A stretch of DNA of 5,858 nt from Bacilli bacterium (GTDB taxonomy: Bacteria > Bacillota_I > Bacilli_A > RFN20 > CAG-826): assembly GCA_017618495.1 (NCBI GenBank), contig JAFZUD010000019.1:1-5858 (forward strand). Direction: 5' to 3'. Positions 1-5,703 of the stretch are shown here, one piece after another; position 1 is the stretch's first letter, and the number at the start of each line of letters is the position of its first letter. Both the position numbers and the translations under genes were made by a program. The notes beneath the pieces were generated by a model, which did no database searches, was not told the origin of the DNA, and saw only the letters and a program-made list of their open reading frames with translations.

Positions 1-1
1 C

Positions 2-499
2 AAGCCATTCGAGATGGCTGTCAAAGAAGACAAGGCCCGCGGCATCATGTCCTCCTTCAACCGTATCGGAACCAAGTGGACCGGCGGCGACTACCGTCTC
101 CTTACCACCGTCCTCCGCAATGAGTGGGGATTTGTTGGCTCCGTCATCTGCGACTTCCACGTCAACGATTACATGTCGAACAAGCAAATGTGCTACGCTG
201 GCGGCGACCTCAACCTCAACGGCGCTAAGCCATGGTCCAGACCAGACGAGGAAAGCGAGGGCGATGTCACCGTTCTCCGCCGTGCCGCCCATAACCTTCT
301 CTATTGTGTCGTCAATTCCAACATCATGACACGTGAGATCACCGGTTACTTCCCACCAGTTTGGCAGACCGCCCTCTGGATTGGCGAAGGCGTCATCGGC
401 GCTGGCATGATCGTCTGGGGCGTCCTCATCTTCATCCCGTTCATCAAAGGCCTTAAGACCAAAGAAGAACCAAAAGAAGAAGAGGCTCCAGCAGCCTAA
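2..499 (+). CDS. Family 3 glycoside hydrolase (beta-glucosidase-like), membrane anchored; 5' end outside window
   Basis: The reading frame is open from the first codon of the window (KPFEMAVKE...), so the ATG at 14 is internal and the gene starts upstream. The visible part is the end of a GH3 TIM-barrel domain. It shows the substrate-pocket segment VMSSFN-type (IMSSFNRIG) and the nucleophile region GFVGSVICDF, whose Asp (codon 152-154) is the expected catalytic nucleophile. It then shows AGGDLNLNG and the helix RRAAHNLLYCVVNS. The barrel is followed directly by the C-terminus, not by the usual second domain. This fits the circularly permuted GH3 type in which the domain carrying the acid/base precedes the barrel. 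One hydrophobic segment follows (about codons 117-145 counted from the ATG at 14), then a Lys/Glu-rich tail, which predicts an outward catalytic domain and a cytoplasmic tail. Codons are strongly C-ending with CGT/CGC arginine, suggesting good expression. Substrate cannot be told from this fragment. Confidence 0.85.
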   Translation, partial: KPFEMAVKEDKARGIMSSFNRIGTKWTGGDYRLLTTVLRNEWGFVGSVICDFHVNDYMSNKQMCYAGGDLNLNGAKPWSRPDEESEGDVTVLRRAAHNLLYCVVNSNIMTREITGYFPPVWQTALWIGEGVIGAGMIVWGVLIFIPFIKGLKTKEEPKEEEAPAA

Positions 500-515
500 T
501 AGCCTCATAAAAACT

Positions 516-542
516 AGGACCGACTAACCTCGGTCCTTTTTT
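516..542 (+). terminator. Intrinsic terminator of the GH3 gene
   Basis: A perfect 8-bp stem AGGACCGA/TCGGTCCT with the 6-nt loop CTAACC is followed by an uninterrupted run of T and preceded by an A-rich stretch. It begins 16 nt after the GH3 stop codon. It separates the GH3 gene from the operon that starts at 697. Confidence 0.93.
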
Positions 543-594
543 CTTGTCTCTTTTTTGAAAATCTTCAGCAAATCCTGCGTCGATTCAATTAATT

Positions 595-642
595 TTGACC
601 CCTCTTTTTTATGTGGGAAAAGGGTGGTGGTTAAGTTAAAAT
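595..642 (+). promoter_or_regulatory. Probable promoter/leader region of the GT2-GtrA operon
   Basis: This AT-rich gap between the terminator and the ATG at 697 holds no gene. A -10-like TAAAAT lies at 637-642, which would give a leader of about 48 nt. No good -35 sits 16-18 bp upstream of it. A TTGACC at 595-600 looks like a -35 but is 36 bp away, so the two do not pair. An imperfect hairpin, ACCCCTCTTTT (598-608) with AAAAGGGTGGT (618-628), lies just upstream of the -10 candidate and could be an operator or chance. A promoter must exist here because of the terminator before it; its exact position is a weak call. Confidence 0.3.
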
Positions 643-687
643 AAACTCGTCTATTTTCTCAATAAAAAAGCGTCGTTTTCACTTAAT

Positions 688-691
688 AAGG
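688..691 (+). promoter_or_regulatory. Ribosome binding site deciding the start at 697
   Basis: AAGG sits 5 nt before the ATG at 697. The alternative in-frame GTG at 691 overlaps this site and has no other purine-rich sequence in front of it. The ATG also places the protein start (MKTALVIPIY) where family members usually begin. Confidence 0.7.
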
Positions 692-696
692 TGTAT

Positions 697-1770
697 ATGA
701 AAACAGCCCTGGTCATCCCTATCTACCAACCATGTGACAAAGCTTTGCCGTTTTTAAGCACGATCGATCCTTCTTCCTTTGAGAAGATCGTTGTGGTGGA
801 TGATGGCTCTGGTGAGAAATACAAACCTATCTTCGATGATATTGCGAAGTTAGATAACTTTGTTGTCCTTTCTTATCCTGAGAACCACGGAAAGGGATAC
901 GCTTTAAAGACGGGTTTCAAATATGTGAGGGATGAGCTTCCTGAGGTCAAAGGAATCGTCACCGCGGATGGTGATGGCCAGCACACCTTGGAAGACATAT
1001 TAAGAGTCAGAGACGAACTATCCGCGAAAGAGAACATGCTCGTTCTCGGCGTCCGTGATTTTAGTAGTCCCGATTGCCCAAAAAGAAACCGTTTCGGAAA
1101 TAGGTTCTCTAGCAGATATTTCAAACTATCGACCGGCGTCAAAGTAACCGATACCCAGACTGGCCTACGCGGAATCCCATATAACCTCTTTGAATTATCA
1201 ATCGGAACGATAGGGGACCGTTACGAATACGAATTCAATTTCCTTAGCGACGCCGTCAAAGCCGCAGGTCTTTCCCAAATCACCATCAAGACCATCTATG
1301 ATGACAACGCCAATTCGCATTTCCATCCAATCAAAGATAGCCTTAGGGTCTATAAGGTCCCTCTTCTATATGTCTTGGTAGCCATAACGAGCTTCCTCAT
1401 CGATTTCGGACTCTTCGCCCTCATTTCGCATTTCGGTCCAACCGAGCTTCCGATGATGATCCTCGTCCCATATATCGGCGCCAGGCTCGTAAGCGGCCCA
1501 TATAACTTCCTGATGAACAATTTCATAGTATTTCCAGGGAAAGAGGGTTTTGGCCGTAAACTAGGCCGTTACGCCATCGTATTCGTGATAAATATGTGTA
1601 TTGGCTTAGGACTCCTATACCTCTTTGACTATGTTTTCCCAGAGAACTTCGGTTTGACCCTACTCAAACTCTTCGTAGAGGCTATAATCTTCATAGTCAA
1701 TTTCTTCGTTAGCAAGATATTCATCTTTGCTAAGAAGAACCGCAAGAAAGAAAAAGGTAATCAGATATGA
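697..1770 (+). CDS. Bifunctional GT2 glycosyltransferase / GtrA-like membrane protein
   Basis: A 357-residue fusion. Residues 1 to about 215 form a GT2 domain of the dolichyl-phosphate-mannose synthase type. It shows the nucleotide-binding VVDDGSG (D35, D36), GKGYALKTG, the metal-binding DGDGQH (D91, D93) and DTQTGLRG (152-159), then the end signature NSHFHPIKDSLRVYK. Residues about 222-345 carry four hydrophobic segments (roughly 222-243, 254-279, 291-311, 320-345) typical of GtrA-like proteins. In known families the GT2 part moves a sugar from a nucleotide donor to polyprenyl phosphate, and GtrA-type proteins are thought to help flip that lipid-linked sugar. The GT2 part should face the cytoplasm. 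Sugar identity is not readable. It is the first gene of an operon: its TGA overlaps the next ATG (ATGA), and AAGG at 1754-1757 inside this gene serves the next start. Confidence 0.9.
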   Translation: MKTALVIPIYQPCDKALPFLSTIDPSSFEKIVVVDDGSGEKYKPIFDDIAKLDNFVVLSYPENHGKGYALKTGFKYVRDELPEVKGIVTADGDGQHTLEDILRVRDELSAKENMLVLGVRDFSSPDCPKRNRFGNRFSSRYFKLSTGVKVTDTQTGLRGIPYNLFELSIGTIGDRYEYEFNFLSDAVKAAGLSQITIKTIYDDNANSHFHPIKDSLRVYKVPLLYVLVAITSFLIDFGLFALISHFGPTELPMMILVPYIGARLVSGPYNFLMNNFIVFPGKEGFGRKLGRYAIVFVINMCIGLGLLYLFDYVFPENFGLTLLKLFVEAIIFIVNFFVSKIFIFAKKNRKKEKGNQI

Positions 1771-2879
1771 AGAAGAAGCCCCTCATAATCGTAGGTATCG
1801 CATATGCGGTGGCAATCGCCAGCCTTGCGACTACCAACCTTTTGCATAATTTCTTCGGAATCAATGGCATTGCCGAGCATAAGATCGACGATGATCCTTT
1901 CAGCAGCTTCGATGTTTCGACCCCATCATCCTCGGCTCCATCTAGCTCTACGCCTAAAGGCAGCAGCACACCTGAGACGAGCAGCAGCGCCCCATCCACC
2001 AGCATCGAGACAAGGGAAACCAATAACAACCCTAGCCCATATCAAACAACCGAGACCATCTTCACGAGATATCACTATCAAGACTACGATCCTAATGGCG
2101 AGTGTCAGGATAGCAGGGGATACAACGTCTCTTTCTACACCCTTGAGATAAAGATCAAGAAAATCACCGATTTCAGAACCAATCAGGTCACTGACGCGAA
2201 TGGCTACCCAGGCGATAATTGCCTAGCGACCGTCTATAACCAAATCAAAGATGTTGAGAAGAAATATAACGTCACCGTTAAGGGCGCGATCAACGGCGAT
2301 AGCTCCTATAACAACCTCGACCACCGTCTAGGCTATGTTTTAAGGAACGGACAATTGCTCCGCTCACAATATAGAACCGGAAACGATTCCGTCTTCGAAG
2401 ACCTCGTCCTTTGGAACGATGGAACCATGTCTATCTACACTGAGCCTGGATTCACTGGAACCGTTAGGAGTCCTGCTCTTCCAACCTATTCGACCGACTA
2501 CCTAACCCATAACAAGGCCTGGCAGGTCTGGACCTTTGGTCCACCCCTCATCCATAACGGCGTCATCACCGTTGATGAAGACGAAGATGTCGCAAGCCCT
2601 CATCAGGCTGGCAATCAGCGTACCGCTATCGGCTATCTTGGCCCATATCACTACATGTTCTTCGTCAGCCAAGGAAGAAACGTCGGCAAGAACGACGGCT
2701 TCTCCCTTCACGATATCGCCACAAGGCTTTATGCGAGAGGCTGCACCCTCGCTTATAACCTCGACGGCGGAGATTCGAGCACTTTCTATTGCTTAGACTC
2801 CACAGGCACCCCGAAGAGATACCCAACCCAGAAAACCCCTCGCGCATTAGGAGACATGCTTTATGTGGTTGACGCCTAA
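1767..2879 (+). CDS. Membrane-anchored phosphodiester glycosidase family protein (NAGPA/DUF2233 domain)
   Basis: 370 residues. An N-terminal signal-anchor (about 5-30, MKKK start, no lipobox Cys) is followed by a low-complexity Ser/Thr/Pro linker (about 45-93), then an extracytoplasmic NAGPA domain (about 120-370). Landmarks in order are AINGD (174-178), LRNGQLL (192-198), a second strand block WNDGTMSIY, FGPPLIHNG (257-265), RTAIGY (285-290), FSLHDIA, and the hallmark YNLDGGDSST (330-339). The C-terminus PRALGDMLYVV also fits. The human relative removes GlcNAc from a GlcNAc-phosphate-mannose diester; bacterial members are annotated as exopolysaccharide or wall-glycan phosphodiester glycosidases. 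A role in trimming sugar-phosphodiester bonds on a surface polymer is inferred. The start is fixed by the ATGA overlap with the glycosyltransferase and an AAGG 9 nt upstream, so translation is probably coupled. Confidence 0.9.
   Translation: MKKKPLIIVGIAYAVAIASLATTNLLHNFFGINGIAEHKIDDDPFSSFDVSTPSSSAPSSSTPKGSSTPETSSSAPSTSIETRETNNNPSPYQTTETIFTRYHYQDYDPNGECQDSRGYNVSFYTLEIKIKKITDFRTNQVTDANGYPGDNCLATVYNQIKDVEKKYNVTVKGAINGDSSYNNLDHRLGYVLRNGQLLRSQYRTGNDSVFEDLVLWNDGTMSIYTEPGFTGTVRSPALPTYSTDYLTHNKAWQVWTFGPPLIHNGVITVDEDEDVASPHQAGNQRTAIGYLGPYHYMFFVSQGRNVGKNDGFSLHDIATRLYARGCTLAYNLDGGDSSTFYCLDSTGTPKRYPTQKTPRALGDMLYVVDA
2849..2853 (+). promoter_or_regulatory. Ribosome binding site inside the NAGPA gene
   Basis: AGGAG lies 9 nt before the ATG at 2863, within the last codons of the upstream gene. 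It supports both the reality of the small membrane gene and its 17-bp overlapping start. Confidence 0.75.
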
Positions 2880-3300
2880 AAGAAAGATAGGATTAAGGCA
2901 ATCGATCATTTGGGCAGGCGTCCTCGTTCTTACGATTGCTTTCAAAGAGATCTATTTCTATAACTCCCACGGAGTCTATAGCGACTACATCGGTTTCATT
3001 TGGGTCTCGCCACTCATCCTGTTGGCGGTTTATCTCCTCTTAGCCCTTCTCCTCCAAATCGATTTCGGAGAATGGGGAAGGCTCGGACTCAATGCCGGGG
3101 TAGGAACCCTCATCGTCTATCAGGCCATCAAAGGCGTCTATGAGATCGCTAGGGTTGAGCCTGAGAACTCAATCGATGTCCGCTGGGCTCCATTCTTCCT
3201 TGTCATGGCTATCATCTGCATGACGGCAGGGGCAGTCCTCTCCATCATCTACATCGTCAAATCAAAGAAAAACGAAAGCGAACAAAAAGAAACCCTCTAG
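2863..3300 (+). CDS. Small integral membrane protein, unknown function
   Basis: 145 residues that I do not recognise as a named family. It has a basic N-terminus (PKRKIGLR) and hydrophobic segments at about 14-30, 43-66 and 109-132. A fourth, weaker one is at 77-94. The tail is Lys/Glu-rich (KSKKNESEQKETL), suggesting cytoplasmic ends. Acidic or polar stretches lie between segments 1 and 2 (YFYNSHGVYSDY) and after segment 3 (ARVEPENSIDVRW). No catalytic motif is visible. It overlaps the NAGPA gene by 17 bp, has a good internal AGGAG, and is the last gene before the terminator, so it is a bona fide operon member. A partner or accessory subunit of the glycosyltransferase or glycosidase is possible but is inference from position only. 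Confidence 0.82.
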   Translation: MWLTPKRKIGLRQSIIWAGVLVLTIAFKEIYFYNSHGVYSDYIGFIWVSPLILLAVYLLLALLLQIDFGEWGRLGLNAGVGTLIVYQAIKGVYEIARVEPENSIDVRWAPFFLVMAIICMTAGAVLSIIYIVKSKKNESEQKETL

Positions 3301-3320
3301 GCAAATCTAGAGGGCTTTTT
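3293..3320. terminator. Bidirectional intrinsic terminator between convergent operons
   Basis: A perfect 8-bp stem CCCTCTAG (3293-3300) / CTAGAGGG (3307-3314) with the 6-nt loop GCAAAT. On the plus strand it is followed by CTTTTTCTT. On the minus strand it is followed by TTTCTTTTTGTT. It can therefore stop the GT2/NAGPA operon and the methyltransferase-like gene reading toward it. The TAG stop of the small membrane gene forms the end of the left arm. Confidence 0.9.
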
Positions 3321-3321
3321 C

Positions 3322-4305
3322 TTAAAGATATAGGGTTTTTGCAAGGGATTTTAGGTTTTCTTCTTTCAAAATCTCAAGCAAATCATCAATCGATTTGATT
3401 TCTTTTTCTTTTAAGAGGAAGTGAAGGGCGTTCACGACTTCATCGCTTACGGTCATCGCGTCTTTGTAGTCGTCATCGCTTGTGTGATGGAGCTCTTCCT
3501 CAGCGAGAATGATGAGGGCTTTTCTGATGAGGATCAGCATCGATGGCTCAATCCAATAATCGAATGTTGAGGAAGGGTATCTCTCTTCGAATTTGTTGAG
3601 CTTGAGATAGAGAGGAAGCCCATCAATCGCGAAGTGCCATAAATCAGCGAACATATAATCGAACGGAGAAGCCTTCTCCATATATTCAATCGCGTCTCCC
3701 TCAACTATCTCGATCTTCTCTTTGTGAGGGAAGAAGGGGAGTATGTTCTCTTTGAAGAGCTTAATGACGCGAGGGTCTTTCTCGATGACGGTCACTTTGC
3801 TCACCTCATCTTTGAGATGAACCATGTAGGCGAAATAGCCTAAGCCAAGCCCAAGGGTGATGACTTTGCCTTTGGCTTTGCCAATCGCTTCCTTCATGGT
3901 GTTTATCTCGTGAGGAGTTACGCTCATCCAGATACGCTCTTTCTCAAGGAGAGCGAGGAATTCGAAAGGCTTATCGAAATAACCAAATGGAGTTGTTTCT
4001 TCGTAGAATCTTCCTTTGACGATCATCTCGTCATAGACGAAGCTGATGTGCGAAGGCTTCTTAAGGTAGTCTAATCTGAAAGAACCGTCTTTCTTCGCCT
4101 TAGGTCTAACGTTAACGAAGTAGGGGTTCTCTTTATATTCTTTTGGGCTAAGTCTCTTGATCGGATAAGGGAGAGTGCATTCTTCCGCTTTCTCTTCGCC
4201 ATTGAGGAGGATGTTATAAAACATCGCGGCCGCTTCGTTGTCGTCCATGGTCGAAACGAGTTTCTTGAACTCATTGCGGTCTTTTTCGGAGAAAGTGATC
4301 TTCAT
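3322..4305 (-). CDS. SpeE-like class I SAM-dependent methyltransferase-fold protein, substrate unknown
   Basis: 327 residues. An N-terminal region of about 145 residues with no family that I recognise is followed by a Rossmann methyltransferase core. Motif I is VITLGLGLGYF (148-158), the acidic ribose-binding position is E175 in VTVIEKDPRV, and motif III-like EGDAIEYM runs 202-209. FDYMFADLW (215-223) and DGLPLYLKL (228-236) follow. The order and spacing recall spermidine synthase-type proteins, but the classical GGGDG motif of SpeE is replaced by GLGLG. Polyamine synthesis therefore should not be assumed; a small-molecule or RNA/protein methyltransferase is equally open. No signal peptide or membrane segment is seen, so it is likely cytoplasmic. 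It appears to be a single-gene transcript ending at the shared terminator. No Shine-Dalgarno lies at normal spacing: GAGGAAAG is 18 nt upstream of the ATG, and an in-frame TAA intervenes, so no earlier start is possible. Confidence 0.75.
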   Translation of the reverse strand: MKITFSEKDRNEFKKLVSTMDDNEAAAMFYNILLNGEEKAEECTLPYPIKRLSPKEYKENPYFVNVRPKAKKDGSFRLDYLKKPSHISFVYDEMIVKGRFYEETTPFGYFDKPFEFLALLEKERIWMSVTPHEINTMKEAIGKAKGKVITLGLGLGYFAYMVHLKDEVSKVTVIEKDPRVIKLFKENILPFFPHKEKIEIVEGDAIEYMEKASPFDYMFADLWHFAIDGLPLYLKLNKFEERYPSSTFDYWIEPSMLILIRKALIILAEEELHHTSDDDYKDAMTVSDEVVNALHFLLKEKEIKSIDDLLEILKEENLKSLAKTLYL

Positions 4306-4311
4306 ACGAAG

Positions 4312-4317
4312 ATTTTA
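4312..4317 (-). promoter_or_regulatory. Putative -10 of the methyltransferase-like gene, leaderless arrangement
   Basis: On the minus strand TAAAAT ends 6 nt before the ATG (4305). Transcription would begin at or next to the A of the start codon. The -35 at standard spacing is poor (TTTATG, 4340-4335). Together with the absence of a usable Shine-Dalgarno this suggests a leaderless mRNA; the call is inference. Confidence 0.4.
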
Positions 4318-4343
4318 TGATTTCTTTCCTCATCCATAAAGCC

Positions 4344-4349
4344 TAGAAT
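4344..4349 (+). promoter_or_regulatory. Putative -10 of the NUDIX gene, leaderless arrangement
   Basis: TAGAAT ends 7 nt before the ATG at 4357, putting the expected transcription start at the start codon. The region before the ATG (TGCGTTG) has no Shine-Dalgarno. The -35 at 17-bp spacing is TTTCTT, a weak match. The two opposing promoters would overlap within the 51-bp divergent gap. Confidence 0.4.
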
Positions 4350-4356
4350 TGCGTTG

Positions 4357-4758
4357 ATGAGAAAGTCCAAAGTCATCTTGACCAACATGTGCATGCTCTA
4401 CCGCGAAGACGGGAGCTTTTTGGTCATCGACAGAAAGAAACAGGATTGGCCAGGCATCAATTTTCCTGGCGGCCATGTTGAGGATGAGGAATCCATTCCT
4501 GAAAGCGTCATCCGCGAGATGAAAGAAGAGACCGGATACGACCTCCGCTCCGTCGAGGAATGCGGTTACTTCGAATGGAACGTCCCTAAAGAGGGAGTGA
4601 GGCATCTTTGCATTCTTTTCCGGAGCAAAGACTTCTCTGGAAATATGCATTCTTCTAAAGAAGGGGAACTATTCTGGATCAAGGAAGAGGACCTAAAAGG
4701 AAAAGCCCTCTCGCTTGATTTCGATAAGGTCCTCGAAGTCTGCAAGAAGGGCTTATAA
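4357..4758 (+). CDS. NUDIX hydrolase, MutT/8-oxo-dGTPase-like size
   Basis: 133 residues, a single NUDIX domain. The full NUDIX box GX5EX7REUXEEXGU is present at residues 39-61 (GHVEDEE...REMKEETGY), with metal-binding E54, E57 and E58 expected to be active. It is preceded by FPGG and the WPGINFPGG strand typical of nucleotide-pyrophosphatase members. It would hydrolyse a nucleoside diphosphate linked to another group; a role in cleaning damaged nucleotides is one option, but substrates are not predictable from the box. I chose the ATG at 4357 over the TTG one codon earlier because neither has a Shine-Dalgarno and ATG is the normal start. It is divergent from the methyltransferase-like gene, and its TAA overlaps the convergent acyltransferase stop. 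Confidence 0.9.
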   Translation: MRKSKVILTNMCMLYREDGSFLVIDRKKQDWPGINFPGGHVEDEESIPESVIREMKEETGYDLRSVEECGYFEWNVPKEGVRHLCILFRSKDFSGNMHSSKEGELFWIKEEDLKGKALSLDFDKVLEVCKKGL

Positions 4759-5703
4759 CGGTAACGGTACTCCGCCGATGCTCATAATGATTATGAGTAG
4801 GAGTGCGCCAACGATCTGATGGATGACATAGATGAAGAGGGTATGCCTTCCAACAAAGGCGATCGGTCTTCCCCAAGTGGTGTTGAACCAGGATGGGAGA
4901 AGGCTCTTTTTCTTTCTGTAGACGGTCTTGCCGACGCTTGCGCCAGCGAATACCGCCGTGGTTACTAGCAACGGTGAGAAATAATCGTCGCCATGCCTCT
5001 TCATGCCGATGAGGAGTTGGCCCATCTCAGTGAAGAATTCTTCAGCGGTCTTGAATGGAGGCCTGATGCTTGTGAGCGACTTATGTCCGCCATAGGTGAA
5101 GTGGATGGCGATTCCAGCAAGCGCGGTCAAGACGATGAACGCGATTAATGTATGCCACCATTTTGGGAAGAAGTGGTCGAATATCGAATAGATGAGGATG
5201 CCGATGCTGAGCGCATGGAGGATGCCGCACCAGATATGCATATCGAAGACATCGATGAGGTCGCTTAGGAGCTCCAAGACCATGCTAAGCATATTGGCGA
5301 CAACGAAAATCTGAACGCCTCTTTTCATGTTGTTCTTTGACAAGGTGCAGGATAGGCCAGCCAAGAACATGAACATGCCAGCCCAGAAGACCTCAAGGCA
5401 GTGGAGGTTCGTATTGCCATTCAGCAATTGCTGATCCCAGAAATCAAGGACTGACGAACCTTGAGGTTGGGTGATGGAACAGAAAATGAAACGGCAGAAT
5501 CTTGCGAATGGGACATACCACTCAGGTTCTTGGCCGAGTTTGATGTCATAGAAGTCTTTCGGTCCGTAACCGAAGGTGTAGCAGAAATGGAGGGCGACCA
5601 TCAAAACGATGGCGACACCCCTAAGGAAATCGACCTCAAAGATCCTCCCTCTCTTTTCTTTTGGATGGGAGATAGCTCTTGCAGGGGCTAAGACTTTATC
5701 CAT
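4753..5703 (-). CDS. DUF1624 / heparan-alpha-glucosaminide N-acetyltransferase-like membrane protein
   Basis: 316 residues, multi-pass membrane protein. The family signature RIFEVDFLRGVAIVLMVALH (20-39) starts the first membrane helix. It is followed by FWAGMFMFLAGLSCTLSKNN (106-125) with KRG just after, then WCGILHALSIGILIYSIF (158-175), PLLVTTAVFAGASVGK (244-259) and GRHTLFIYVIHQ (285-296). About seven to eight membrane segments are visible. Members of this family transfer acetyl groups from cytoplasmic acetyl-CoA across the membrane to glucosamine or related sugars; bacterial substrates are mostly unknown, so acetylation of a surface or wall sugar is inference. The start is the second gene of a minus-strand operon, overlapping the PAP2 gene by 8 bp, with AGGA about 11 nt upstream. 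No terminator is visible after its stop. Confidence 0.85.
   Translation of the reverse strand: MDKVLAPARAISHPKEKRGRIFEVDFLRGVAIVLMVALHFCYTFGYGPKDFYDIKLGQEPEWYVPFARFCRFIFCSITQPQGSSVLDFWDQQLLNGNTNLHCLEVFWAGMFMFLAGLSCTLSKNNMKRGVQIFVVANMLSMVLELLSDLIDVFDMHIWCGILHALSIGILIYSIFDHFFPKWWHTLIAFIVLTALAGIAIHFTYGGHKSLTSIRPPFKTAEEFFTEMGQLLIGMKRHGDDYFSPLLVTTAVFAGASVGKTVYRKKKSLLPSWFNTTWGRPIAFVGRHTLFIYVIHQIVGALLLIIIMSIGGVPLPL
4781..4797. repeat. Perfect 8-1-8 inverted repeat resembling a Fur-family box
   Basis: CTCATAAT-G-ATTATGAG is a perfect 17-bp dyad within the last codons of the acyltransferase gene and 23 bp past the NUDIX stop. Its core TCATAAT-G-ATTATGA has the 7-1-7 layout of Fur/PerR/Zur operators (Fur consensus TGATAAT-N-ATTATCA). 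It sits over an Ile-rich coding segment (LIIIMS), so coincidence is possible. No promoter is visible beside it. Confidence 0.35.

Noticed and set aside
595..600. TTGACC as a -35 box
   Set aside because: No -10-like hexamer lies 16-18 bp downstream; the next TAAAAT is 36 bp away.
691..696. GTG at 691 as the start of the glycosyltransferase
   Set aside because: It overlaps the only ribosome-binding sequence, while the ATG two codons later has it at a usable distance.
1768..1770. TGA read as tryptophan (Mycoplasma-type code)
   Set aside because: The TGA fits the normal C-terminal length of the GT2-GtrA protein and forms the ATGA overlap with the next gene; all tryptophans inspected are TGG.
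1730..2029. Antisense open frame of about 99 codons
   Set aside because: It lies opposite the Ser-rich linker and signal-anchor of the NAGPA gene, has low-complexity composition and shows no recognisable motif; the sense genes are clear.
1905..2045. Serine-codon repeats in the NAGPA gene as a tandem repeat element
   Set aside because: No fixed repeat unit; it is an ordinary low-complexity Ser/Thr/Pro spacer between a membrane anchor and an outer domain.
4330..4650. Antisense open frame opposite the NUDIX gene
   Set aside because: The sense strand carries a complete NUDIX box; the antisense product has no recognisable domain.
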